In this document: piece after piece, positions 8,233 to 14,242 of the stretch
Position numbering within the stretch: the first letter of the stretch is position 1
Layout of the letters: every line of letters starts with the position of its first letter
DNA from: JBAUHN01 sp049680295
GTDB taxonomy: Bacteria; Pseudomonadota; Alphaproteobacteria; Rhodobacterales; Rhodobacteraceae
DNA: 18,226 nt
Direction: 5' to 3'
Assembly (NCBI GenBank): GCA_049680295.1
Contig: JBAUHN010000088.1
Location: 1 to 18,226, forward strand
Position numbers and translations under genes: made by a program
The notes under the pieces: model-generated
The model's input: the letters and a program-made list of their open reading frames with translations, nothing else
What the model was told of the DNA's origin: nothing
Database searches by the model: none

Positions 8233-8267
8233 AGCTCTGGCCTGGTCAAAATTGAAGGGCCAGAGTT
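8233..8267 (+). terminator. Hairpin 3' of glyA
   Basis: CTCTGGCC (8235-8242) pairs perfectly with GGCCAGAG (8258-8265) over a 15-nt loop, extendable by a G-U and an A-U pair to 8233/8267. It begins 15 bases after the glyA stop. Only TT follows before CTGG, so it is a terminator or mRNA-stabilising hairpin of moderate quality. Confidence 0.5.
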
Positions 8268-8310
8268 CTGGCAACTGCGTGCATTTAAATACCTGACGAA
8301 AGGGTCAATT

Positions 8311-8706
8311 ATGGATATTATCCCCGCTGGGAAACGCCCCTCGGAAGTTGGGCCCGCCGAATACTTCACTGGCATGGTTCGAATGGACCCGGTTATTGCA
8401 GCGCCTGAACCTGCCCGATTGCGCGCGGTGACAGTGACCTTTGAACCGGGCGCACGGACGGCGTGGCACACCCATCCTTTGGGGCAAACGCTGGTGGTTT
8501 TGTCCGGTGCCGGTCTGGCCCAGACCGATGGCGGCCCGGTGCGGGATTTGCGACCCGGCGACACCGTCTGGTTTGCCCCAAACGAGCGCCATTGGCATGG
8601 CGCGGCACCAACAACCGGCATGGTGCATCTTGCGCTGCAAGAAGCCTTGGATGGCAGTGCCGTGACCTGGAAAGAACATGTGAAGGACGCGGATTATAAC
8701 GGTTAA
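8311..8706 (+). CDS. Cupin protein, resembles metal-dependent hydroxynitrile lyase (GtHNL) type
   Basis: A single-domain cupin of 131 residues, very likely metal-binding. Cupin motif 1 is WHTHPLGQTLVVLSG, giving H53, H55 and Q59. Motif 2 is GDTVWFAPNERHWHG, giving H94. This H-H-Q-H set and the flanking text (EYFTGMVRMDP, FEPGARTAWHTHPLGQ, HWHGA-PTT) match what I remember of the manganese cupin from Granulicella (GtHNL) described as a hydroxynitrile lyase. Many such proteins in genomes have no proven substrate, so cyanohydrin activity should not be assumed. AAGGG lies about 7 nt before the ATG. It sits downstream of glyA, separated by 92 bp and a hairpin, so it may be a separate unit. It faces a convergent minus gene. 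Confidence 0.8.
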   Translation: MDIIPAGKRPSEVGPAEYFTGMVRMDPVIAAPEPARLRAVTVTFEPGARTAWHTHPLGQTLVVLSGAGLAQTDGGPVRDLRPGDTVWFAPNERHWHGAAPTTGMVHLALQEALDGSAVTWKEHVKDADYNG

Positions 8707-8711
8707 ATCAA

Positions 8712-8728
8712 TGCGTTAACGCAATTTT
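8712..8728. terminator. Short palindrome between convergent genes
   Basis: TGCGTTAACGCA (8712-8723) is a perfect 12-bp palindrome in the 20-bp gap between two convergent stop codons and is followed by ATTTT on the + strand. It could form a 4-bp stem with a TTAA loop. As a terminator it would be weak; chance is possible. Confidence 0.3.
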
Positions 8729-9101
8729 AGACATGACCTGACCACCACAGCCAGACGATAAAACCAACAAGCACGACCAGGATGTTCGCGGCCACCGCCG
8801 CCATCCGGTTCAGGATCATCTGACGCCTCAGATCGGCTTTGTCTATGGACGCCAGATAGTCGGAAACCTCCCGAAAGGATGTCTCGATTTTCGGAGCGTC
8901 CAGTCGTTTTTCCAGTTTTGGGTTACCGCCATATTGCTGGGCATTGACGATATCCGCAGCTTTGATGCGAATGCGATTGGGCAATGTCCGTCCGGCACGT
9001 TTCAGAGCATGCGCCAGATCGCGCCCTTTGAACCCCAATTGCGCGTGCAATTGTGTGCGCAATGCATCCGCTTTGGCCTGAATATCCAACCCATTTTCCA
9101 T
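8727..9101 (-). CDS. Small tail-anchored membrane protein, function unknown
   Basis: A 124-residue protein with no recognised family. The soluble part (residues 1-95) is basic and helix-rich: LRTQLHAQLGFKGRDLAHALKRAGRTLP, then a KLEKRLDAPKIE segment and an ASIDKADLRRQ stretch. One hydrophobic segment follows at about 100-121 (AAVAANILVVLVGFIVWLWW) with only four residues after it, so it would be tail-anchored in the inner membrane with the N-terminus in the cytoplasm. The start at 9101 was chosen over a longer frame because AAGGG lies about 8 nt upstream; the longer frame would overlap the divergent hydrolase. No cysteines, no catalytic motif. It is divergent from the alpha/beta hydrolase across 78 bp, which probably holds both promoters. 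Confidence 0.75.
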   Translation of the reverse strand: MENGLDIQAKADALRTQLHAQLGFKGRDLAHALKRAGRTLPNRIRIKAADIVNAQQYGGNPKLEKRLDAPKIETSFREVSDYLASIDKADLRRQMILNRMAAVAANILVVLVGFIVWLWWSGHV

Positions 9102-9179
9102 AGCAATACCCTTACCGTCACCGAAGAATGCGCGCAACGTGTCTGGCAGGTTTGCGGCAAACCCGATATTGGACGTGTG

Positions 9180-9950
9180 ATGTTGAATTACACCGCATAT
9201 GGCGAACACGCAGCGACGCCGGATCAACCTGCCTTACTGATCGTGCACGGGCTTTATGGTTCCGGACGCAACTGGGGTGTGATCGCGAAACGGATGTCCG
9301 ACACAAGGCGCGTGATCACCGTCGATATGCGAAACCATGGCGACAGCCCGCATTTCGACAGCCACAGTTACCCGGAAATGGCAGGTGATCTGGCCGAAGT
9401 GATCGAAGACATCGGTGGCCCGATGGACGTTGTTGGCCATTCGATGGGCGGCAAGGCCGCGATGGTTCTGTCCTTGCAAACGCCCGCGTTGATAAGGCGT
9501 CTGATCGTCGCCGATATCGCGCCGGTTGCCTATACACACAGTCAGATGCCGTTTATCACCGCGATGCGCGCGGTTGATCTGTCATCGGTTACCCGACGCT
9601 CAGATGCCGAGGCACAACTTTCAAAACTGGGCGTTGAGCCGGCATTGCAAAGCTTTTTCACGCAGTCACTAGATGTTCCTGCCAAACGGTGGCGGCTAAA
9701 CTTGGATGTTTTGGCCCGCGATATGAATAAGATTATGGGTTTTCCGGCGATGGAGGGCTCATTTTTGAACCCAAGCCTGTTTTTGTCGGGTGCCGCATCG
9801 GATTATGTGACCGCAGACCACAGGCCCGCGATCAAGACCTTGTTTCCCGGGGCGCGTTTTGCCAAAATTCCCAACGCGGGGCATTGGTTGCATGCCGAAA
9901 AACCACGCGAATTCGAAGCGGCGATCCGGACCTTTTTGGACGCGGAGTGA
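9180..9950 (+). CDS. Alpha/beta hydrolase, YbfF-like esterase
   Basis: A 256-residue alpha/beta-fold hydrolase, cytoplasmic. The nucleophile elbow GHSMGG gives S88, the acid is probably D208 in SGAASDY, and the base is H235 in NAGHWLH, so the catalytic triad is complete. The oxyanion-hole segment is HGLYGSGRNW near residue 23, and VDMRNHGDSPH is typical of the YbfF/bromoperoxidase-like group. The natural substrate is unknown; these act on short acyl esters or thioesters. I used ATG 9180 because the fold begins there; the open frame continues upstream through the opposite-strand gene but that part is a shadow. The Shine-Dalgarno site is poor (GGA about 6 nt upstream). The next gene starts 98 bp downstream. 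Confidence 0.85.
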   Translation: MLNYTAYGEHAATPDQPALLIVHGLYGSGRNWGVIAKRMSDTRRVITVDMRNHGDSPHFDSHSYPEMAGDLAEVIEDIGGPMDVVGHSMGGKAAMVLSLQTPALIRRLIVADIAPVAYTHSQMPFITAMRAVDLSSVTRRSDAEAQLSKLGVEPALQSFFTQSLDVPAKRWRLNLDVLARDMNKIMGFPAMEGSFLNPSLFLSGAASDYVTADHRPAIKTLFPGARFAKIPNAGHWLHAEKPREFEAAIRTFLDAE

Positions 9951-10048
9951 CCAGATCAGGCAGGCTTTTGCCGATTTGGCGGCGATCAATCCGGCGGGCG
10001 CACAATTCATGCTAACCTGAAGTTGCATTCATCAATCGGAGTAGTCCT

Positions 10049-10339
10049 ATGCGCGTCCTGTTGTCCCTTTCGTCTGTCGCTTTGATCGCCGCCTGCGCCC
10101 CTGCGCCAGACCCGGTGACCAATTCCCTGCCCTTTTTTGGCGACGGCTACCGCTACAAGGGCGATGCCTGTCGCCGGCTTGGCGAAGACGACTTTACCCT
10201 AGAATTCCTTGACGATGCCGCGGATTTAATCGGGTGCCCTGAAAATCTGGAAAACCTGGGCGTATTTGTGATCGACAGCGGTGCACGTGAAGTGGCCCGC
10301 AGAGACGGATATGTGATCTTTTCAGTTCCGGTCAGGTAG
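10049..10339 (+). CDS. Small putative lipoprotein
   Basis: A 96-residue protein of unknown function. The N-terminus MRVLLSLSSVALIAAC is a lipoprotein signal with lipobox LIAAC, so C16 would be the lipidated residue after Lgt and LspA processing. The next residues (APAPDP) do not argue for inner-membrane retention, so the outer membrane is a guess. The mature part is small and acidic, with two cysteines (in DACRRLG and IGCPENL) that could form a disulfide, and ends in a strand-like YVIFSVPVR. CGGAG lies about 8 nt upstream of the ATG. It appears to be transcribed alone, with a hairpin/repeat element 28 bp after its stop. Confidence 0.75.
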   Translation: MRVLLSLSSVALIAACAPAPDPVTNSLPFFGDGYRYKGDACRRLGEDDFTLEFLDDAADLIGCPENLENLGVFVIDSGAREVARRDGYVIFSVPVR

Positions 10340-10366
10340 CACCTTCGCCCACGAAACTCGGCCTTT

Positions 10367-10405
10367 GGCCGCGCCCCGGCGGCCATATTCGCGCCATAAT
10401 TGAAA
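10367..10405 (+). repeat. 3'-end repeat element with hairpin, copy 1
   Basis: GGCCGC (10367-10372) pairs with GCGGCC (10379-10384) around a GCCCCG loop. It continues as CCCCGGCGGCCATATT, then GCCAT and a TTGAAATG-like tail. The element aligns with the minus-strand copy at 15801-15838 (shared CCGGCGGC, ATATT, GCCAT, AATG) and sits 28 bp after the lipoprotein stop, so it probably ends that transcript. I remember this CCTCCGGCGG-(G/C)-ATATTTT pattern as frequent at gene 3' ends in Rhodobacteraceae. Confidence 0.45.
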
Positions 10406-10725
10406 TGGCAGCGGTGCTATTGGGGCATTCAAGTGCCATGTCGATTCGTTTTGCGCGCTTGCGATTCGGGGAGCCCAATTAACGTTTCAACGTCAAATAG
10501 AACAAATTCGCACTCCGGTAGAAGAAGCCTAGAGAACAATCATCGAAAATTGATGATTTCGTTTCACAAATTCGCACAATCGTTGCCAAACCAGCTGCAA
10601 AACCAGTTTATCGGATCATTGTCCTTATCTGGTCAACTGTCGGCGGAATATGTTGAATTCGTTCAAAAATGTGGCACAAGAGGGGCAGGCTTGCGTTGTT
10701 GTCTTAGTTAATTGCAGCCGACGAT
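10406..10725. other. AT-richer gene-poor stretch with short repeats
   Basis: About 320 bp with no gene I can support. It is more AT-rich than its neighbours. It contains a 12-bp direct repeat ACAAATTCGCAC (10502-10513 and 10566-10577, 64 bp apart) and, between the copies, an inverted repeat AATCATC/GATGATT (10538-10558) that can extend to 9 bp with one G-U pair. An open frame across it (10400-10711, +) has no ribosome-binding site and low-complexity Ser/Gln-rich content, so I do not call it. Confidence 0.4.
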
Positions 10726-10751
10726 CCTGGGTGGGGGCACGACCACAGGAG
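10726..10751 (+). promoter_or_regulatory. Hairpin overlapping the Shine-Dalgarno site of the 37-codon ORF
   Basis: CCTG (10726-10729) pairs with CAGG (10746-10749), and TGG (10732-10734) with CCA (10743-10745), separated by a 2-nt GG bulge and closed by an 8-nt loop. The 3' arm covers most of AGGAG (10747-10751), the Shine-Dalgarno site of the GTG at 10760. It would reduce initiation unless opened. The stem is short, so regulation is a suggestion. Confidence 0.35.
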
Positions 10752-10759
10752 TAGTACTA

Positions 10760-10873
10760 GTGAAGTTATTTGTTAAAGAGTTTCCCGTTTTTTGGGCACG
10801 TCCGATCGCAGACCAATCGCCAAGCCATTCGCCCGTCGAATGCGATGTAAACGGTCTAAAAGGGGCGCTGTAA
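10760..10873 (+). CDS. 37-residue small ORF, translationally coupled to the next gene
   Basis: GTG at 10760 has a full AGGAG Shine-Dalgarno site 8 nt upstream and opens a 37-codon frame that ends TAA at 10871-10873. The stop shares its last A with the ATG of the next gene (TAATG). Such spacing is the usual sign of translational coupling. The peptide begins MKLFVKEFPVFWARPIADQ, a hydrophobic and basic first half, and has a polar second half with one cysteine. I recognise no family. It may be a real microprotein or only a leader whose translation delivers ribosomes to the downstream gene. The strong ribosome-binding site is the main evidence. Confidence 0.5.
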   Translation: MKLFVKEFPVFWARPIADQSPSHSPVECDVNGLKGAL

Positions 10874-11301
10874 TGAGTATTGAAATGGCCCGACAAGGGC
10901 GTATCCGCGCGCTCAACCTACTTAGCTCAGACCGGACACTGGTGCGTGCAGCACGCAGCGGCAATGACGTTGTGATGCCCCGCAAAGGCACGATTGACGC
11001 GCATATCCTGACTGAATTGCACCATGGGGTGCACGTCAATCAGTTGATGTCAGAAACTGGCTGGTCTTCATCCAAAGTGATGGAGCACGTCTATAAAGCC
11101 GCCAAAAAAGCCCGTCTCGGAGTGAGAAGGCAGAACGGGATTTTGCATCTTGTGCATCCCGAGGACGTCACACACCCGTCTGATAACGGTGCCAGAAATG
11201 CCTGTGAGAACCTTCGCTTGGTCGCCAATTCAAAATCCGACGTTCACATGAACCGCAAAGAAACCGGGGCAAGCGCGGACAGGCCGCTGCTTTTAGTTTA
11301 G
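10873..11301 (+). CDS. Winged-helix-like putative DNA-binding protein
   Basis: A 142-residue protein. Residues about 38-94 (KGTIDAHILTELHHGVHVNQLM, then ETGWSSSKVMEHVY, then AAKKARLGVRRQNGILHLV) read like a small winged-helix domain: three helices and a two-strand wing, similar in pattern to DUF3489-type domains. The N-terminus is basic (MARQGRIRALNLL) and the last 45 residues are polar and probably disordered. It is likely a DNA-binding regulator, but this rests on pattern only. ATG 10873 has AGGGG 7 nt upstream and is coupled to the preceding 37-codon ORF. The frame is open further upstream, but that extension overlaps the small ORF. Its stop overlaps a possible small minus-strand ORF by 9 bp. 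Confidence 0.65.
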   Translation: MSIEMARQGRIRALNLLSSDRTLVRAARSGNDVVMPRKGTIDAHILTELHHGVHVNQLMSETGWSSSKVMEHVYKAAKKARLGVRRQNGILHLVHPEDVTHPSDNGARNACENLRLVANSKSDVHMNRKETGASADRPLLLV

Positions 11302-11526
11302 CGACCTCAGATCTGCCCGATCACCGGAATTGAAAGTGATTTGTCGCGTCGTTTGGAAATTTCCAGACGGCGCGTTGGCCCTTTTGGGTTGTTCCAACCT
11401 AGGGCATGACCGCCAGCGCCAGATAAGCCGAGACTGTTGAATTGCCTCGTCACGCTGACGCAGAGAAATCGTTGTTTTGTGATAATCTCGATTTAGCACT
11501 TGCTGCCAGTGTTCAACCGCTCTCAT
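11293..11526 (-). CDS. Possible small ORF overlapping the HTH gene
   Basis: A 77-codon frame starting at the ATG that overlaps the last 14 bp of the upstream minus-strand gene. The peptide is rich in Arg and Gln (HWQQVLNRDYHKTTISLRQRDEAIQ and so on), with a helical N-terminal half and a disordered C-terminal half. GGAAG lies directly against the ATG, too close for a good Shine-Dalgarno site, but coupling to the upstream gene could replace it. I recognise no family. If it is not coding, 11302-11512 is an ordinary gap between convergent genes. Confidence 0.35.
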   Translation of the reverse strand: MRAVEHWQQVLNRDYHKTTISLRQRDEAIQQSRLIWRWRSCPRLEQPKRANAPSGNFQTTRQITFNSGDRADLRSLN

Positions 11527-11971
11527 CTTCCAGATGCAATTTCATGTCGATCAAAACCTGTTGCAACATAGCGGTTTCCTTCAACAGCCGTTTGGCTTCG
11601 TTGACCGTGATCACGCCGTCTTCGATGGATTGCTGGTATTCGCCCATCAGCATCGCAAATCTTTGGCTCAATACAATGACATCCTTATTCACCCCGCCCG
11701 AGCGGTCGTCATTCCGTCGCCGATCATCATGCGAGATCGCAGCACCTCGCAATTCCGCCAAAGCGCCCGTCACATGCGGATAGCCGGCCGCTTTTTCCAA
11801 GCGTGCAACCGTGTCAATCGGCATGAACCGATCATGATGCTCATCATTATCGGAATAATACCTGCCCAAAGTCGCCTTGGATTTTCCGGTCAATTCGCAT
11901 GCAGGCTCAATGCCGACATCTTTGACCAATGCCTCGGTATGTTTTTTTAAGTAGCGGCCAATACCATCCAT
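11513..11971 (-). CDS. HTH/CII-like putative regulatory protein
   Basis: A 152-residue protein. The first 60 residues (MDGIGRYLKKHTEALVKDVG, then CELTGKSKATLGRYYSD) look like a helix-turn-helix of the type in phage CII-like regulators: a helix, CELTGKS as turn, ATLGRYYSD as recognition helix. VARLEKAAGYPHVTGALAEL follows. After a charged linker (SHDDRRRNDDRSGG), the C-terminal 50 residues form helices (FAMLMGEYQQSIEDG, VNEAKRLLKETAMLQQVLIDMKLHLE) suited to oligomerisation. GGGGAA lies about 8 nt before the chosen ATG; a start 19 codons earlier has no such site. No other phage genes are near, so it is likely a chromosomal regulator. The structured RNA candidate lies upstream of it. Confidence 0.65.
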   Translation of the reverse strand: MDGIGRYLKKHTEALVKDVGIEPACELTGKSKATLGRYYSDNDEHHDRFMPIDTVARLEKAAGYPHVTGALAELRGAAISHDDRRRNDDRSGGVNKDVIVLSQRFAMLMGEYQQSIEDGVITVNEAKRLLKETAMLQQVLIDMKLHLEDESG

Positions 11972-12070
11972 CACAAGATTCCCCAGTTCACTCGTTCCAG
12001 CACCTATCCCGCAATGGGGAATGCACAATTGCTTTTCCCATTAATCGGATGACAAGGAAATGTCATTTAT

Positions 12071-12096
12071 AAAACACCCCAGAGTTCGGGGTTTTG
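12071..12096. terminator. Bidirectional terminator-like hairpin
   Basis: CCCC (12077-12080) pairs with GGGG (12088-12091) over a 7-nt loop, flanked by AAAA(C)A and TTTT that pair with one bulged C. Read on the minus strand the stem is followed by a U-rich tract (GTTTTATAAAT); on the + strand by TTTTG. It lies 100 bp upstream of the minus-strand HTH gene, so it would end a minus-strand RNA before that gene, or attenuate it. Confidence 0.45.
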
Positions 12097-12101
12097 TGAG
12101 T

Positions 12102-12222
12102 GATCAGTGTTCCCAGCATTGATTTTGGGTGGGGTTCGTATGTGTTTCCGCCGGGTGGGACCGGCGGGTCAGGTCAGCCTGACAGTCGACACACGAACCA
12201 GTCGCCAAACTGCGGCGCGACT
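12102..12222. ncRNA. Candidate structured RNA with a three-way junction
   Basis: Nested perfect helices fill this interval. GGTTCGT (12133-12139) pairs with ACGAACC (12193-12199) and GTGT (12142-12145) with ACAC (12189-12192) to form an outer stem. It encloses CCGCCGG/CCGGCGG (12148-12154 with 12161-12167) and GTCAGG/CCTGAC (12168-12173 with 12178-12183), a three-way junction. Flanking hairpins are ATCAGTG/CATTGAT (12103-12109 with 12117-12123, one G-U on the + strand) and AGTCGC/GCGACT (12200-12205 with 12217-12222). The strand is unresolved: G-U pairs favour +, the hairpin at 12071 favours minus. The whole gap 11972-12365 has no protein gene; beyond 12222 I see no further structure worth calling. 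It is not a tRNA, SRP RNA or riboswitch that I recognise. Confidence 0.5.
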
Positions 12223-12365
12223 CTTCTCCCCAGGGGATCGCATCGTGAAGTGTCTGCCTGTTTCGTGCTTCGTTAACAAATGACCGGTTCAAGCCACCGC
12301 CAAACGTATTTCCCCACCCACTCATAGACTTGCCCACAGTGATCTGGCACCGTAACAAAGCCAGT

Positions 12366-12953
12366 ATGGCAAAGCTTTACTTTCATTATTCCACGATGAA
12401 CGCTGGCAAATCGACCGTGCTGTTGCAGGCCGCACATAACTACCGTGAACGCGGTATGGTGCCTTATCTGCTTACCGCACAATTTGATAACCGTGCCGGT
12501 GACGCACGTATTGCATCGCGCATCGGGATTGGGCAACCGGCCGACACTTTCGCGCAGGATGATGATCTGTTCCAAAAGATCGTTGAACAAAGAAAACAAA
12601 CCGAATTGGCTTGCGTATTTATTGACGAAGCGCAGTTTTTGTCCAGCGACCAGGTTTGGCAATTGGCGCGCGCAGTTGATGATCTTGGCGTGCCAATCAT
12701 GTGCTACGGGCTGCGTGTCGATTTTCGGGGCAAGCTTTTCCCCGGATCCGCCACATTATTGGCGCTGGCAGATGAAATGCGAGAGGTCCGCACGATCTGC
12801 CATTGCGGCAAAAAGGCTACTATGGTTGTCAGGCATGGGCCAGATGGCAAGGCTGTACTGGACGGGGCGCAGGTTCAGATTGGCGGCAATGAAACTTATG
12901 TCTCATTGTGCCGCAAGCATTGGCGCGCCGCTGTGGGTGACAGCGCCGCGTAA
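12366..12953 (+). CDS. tdk: Thymidine kinase (type II)
   Basis: A 195-residue type II thymidine kinase that salvages thymidine to dTMP with ATP. It has the P-loop STMNAGKST (residues 9-17), the Walker B/catalytic segment FIDEAQF (85-91, with the general base E88), the lasso motif YGLRVDF (114-120), and a zinc site from C145, C147, C182 and H185. Length is normal for the family. The ATG at 12366 fits the family N-terminus MAKLYFHYS. No clear Shine-Dalgarno site precedes it, and a 5-bp hairpin CTGGC/GCCAG (12344-12348 with 12360-12364) ends next to the start codon. Its stop directly abuts the stop of the convergent dehydrogenase gene, leaving no space for a terminator. Confidence 0.92.
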   Translation: MAKLYFHYSTMNAGKSTVLLQAAHNYRERGMVPYLLTAQFDNRAGDARIASRIGIGQPADTFAQDDDLFQKIVEQRKQTELACVFIDEAQFLSSDQVWQLARAVDDLGVPIMCYGLRVDFRGKLFPGSATLLALADEMREVRTICHCGKKATMVVRHGPDGKAVLDGAQVQIGGNETYVSLCRKHWRAAVGDSAA

Positions 12954-13907
12954 TCAAACCAGATTTGGCGGCACCTCATCTTTGAAAAAGGCCGTCAGAT
13001 TGTCCAGCGACATCATTCCCATATCGACACGCACCTCTAAAGCAGACGTGCCGATGTGTGGCAACAAAACAACGTTTTCCATATCCCGTAAAGCCTGCGG
13101 CACCTTCGGTTCAAATTCATAAACATCCAGACCCGCACCTGCGATCTGGCCTGCTTGCAGTGCCTCGATCAAGGCTGCTTCACATACCACATCGCCGCGT
13201 GCAATGTTAACGACAAAGGCGTGTGGCTGCATCGCTGAGAAAACACCAGCGTCGATTAAGTGATGCGTTTCGTCCCCTCCCGGCACTGCGATCACCAGCA
13301 TATCAACGGCACCGGCAAGCGCCGCAAGGCTCGGCTCTTGCTCAGCCGGAAAATCCGGCACCTTCGCTGAGCGGTTGATGAAGCGGACCTGCATGCCAAA
13401 GCCATAATGGCACCGGCGCGCGATGGCTTGGCCAATGCGACCCATGCCGACAATGCCAACCGTCTTGCCTGTCAGATGCATCCCCAGCAATTGCGTCGGA
13501 TGCCAGCCTTGCCAATCACCAGCGCGAACCATCCTTTCGCCTTCACCTGCACGCCGCGCGCTCATCAACATCAGCGTCATGGCAGTGTCGGCCGTCGCAT
13601 CCGTCACCGCACCGGGCGTATTTGTTACCACCAATCCGCTCGCCCGGGCTGCTCCGACATCTATGTGGTTATACCCCGCGCCAAAATTCGCCAGAATTCG
13701 GCACCGCGGCTTGGAAACACTGTCGAATACAGCTGCCGAAAACATGTCGCCCAACGTCGGAACAACACCGTCGAAATCGGTCAATGCGGCCTGCATCTCA
13801 CGTTTCGTCAAGGGCGCCGTATCCGCCCGCTCTGTTACATCAAACAAGGCGTGTGCCGCCCTTTGCACAGGCTCTGGTAGCGGACGGGTCAACAGAATTT
13901 TGGTCAA
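12954..13907 (-). CDS. D-2-hydroxyacid dehydrogenase (glyoxylate/hydroxypyruvate reductase type)
   Basis: A 317-residue NAD(P)-dependent D-2-hydroxyacid dehydrogenase. The Rossmann dinucleotide motif is VGIVGMGRIGQAIAR (GMGRIG at 154-159). The catalytic set is R237 in NIARGD, a glutamate in DVYEFEP (261-267) and H284 in LLPHIG. NFGAGYNHID near residue 75 is the substrate-loop signature of the glyoxylate/hydroxypyruvate reductase branch, so that substrate range is likely but not certain. The start is TTG at 13907: its last three bases overlap the stop of csaA (TTGA), AGGAGG lies 9 nt upstream, and there is no in-frame ATG nearby. It is the last gene of the ybjN-proC-csaA operon. Confidence 0.88.
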   Translation of the reverse strand: MTKILLTRPLPEPVQRAAHALFDVTERADTAPLTKREMQAALTDFDGVVPTLGDMFSAAVFDSVSKPRCRILANFGAGYNHIDVGAARASGLVVTNTPGAVTDATADTAMTLMLMSARRAGEGERMVRAGDWQGWHPTQLLGMHLTGKTVGIVGMGRIGQAIARRCHYGFGMQVRFINRSAKVPDFPAEQEPSLAALAGAVDMLVIAVPGGDETHHLIDAGVFSAMQPHAFVVNIARGDVVCEAALIEALQAGQIAGAGLDVYEFEPKVPQALRDMENVVLLPHIGTSALEVRVDMGMMSLDNLTAFFKDEVPPNLV

Positions 13908-14242
13908 TGCATGCGTCCTCCTGCTGGCACCGTTTGATCGGGAACCAGCAACACAATAGCGCCCTTGTCGTCATGAACCCCCAGCAACAACACCTCAGAC
14001 ATAAATGGTCCGATCTGGCGCGGTGGAAAATTGACAACGGCCATAACATTTTTACCCACTAAAGCATCCGCCGTATAATGATCGGTGATCTGCGCCGAAG
14101 TTTTCCGTTCACCAATATCATCCCCAAAATCAATCCAGACCTTCAGCGACGGATTGCGTGCTTGAGGAAACGGTTCTGCTCGCAAAACAACGCCGACTCG
14201 GATGTCGACCTTCATAAAGTCATCAAATGAAATCTCAGCCAT
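13904..14242 (-). CDS. csaA: CsaA-type tRNA-binding-domain protein
   Basis: A 112-residue stand-alone tRNA-binding OB-fold protein, as in CsaA, described in Bacillus as a chaperone-like factor that binds tRNA and protein-export substrates. The whole protein is the domain: KVDIRVGVVLRAEPFPQARNPS, then LKVWIDFGDDIGERKTSAQIT, YTADALVGKNVMAVVNFPPRQIGPFMSEVLLLG. It is cytoplasmic and probably dimeric. The ATG at 14242 lies inside the 3' end of proC (8-bp overlap, ATGGCTGA), so translation is coupled; the longer open frame upstream is within proC. The downstream dehydrogenase overlaps by 4 bp. Confidence 0.88.
   Translation of the reverse strand: MAEISFDDFMKVDIRVGVVLRAEPFPQARNPSLKVWIDFGDDIGERKTSAQITDHYTADALVGKNVMAVVNFPPRQIGPFMSEVLLLGVHDDKGAIVLLVPDQTVPAGGRMH

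Noticed and set aside
10400..10711. 103-codon + ORF in the AT-richer gap
   Set aside because: No ribosome-binding site, repeat-laden sequence and amino-acid composition unlike a folded protein.
12133..12199. tRNA-sized cloverleaf with a 7-bp outer stem, followed by CCA on the minus strand
   Set aside because: Only three arms, no T-loop sequence, no anticodon arm of normal geometry. Kept as a structured RNA of unknown type.
10340..12365. Possible genomic island or prophage remnant
   Set aside because: No integrase, transposase, tRNA or flanking direct repeats seen; only a CII-like regulator hints at phage ancestry.
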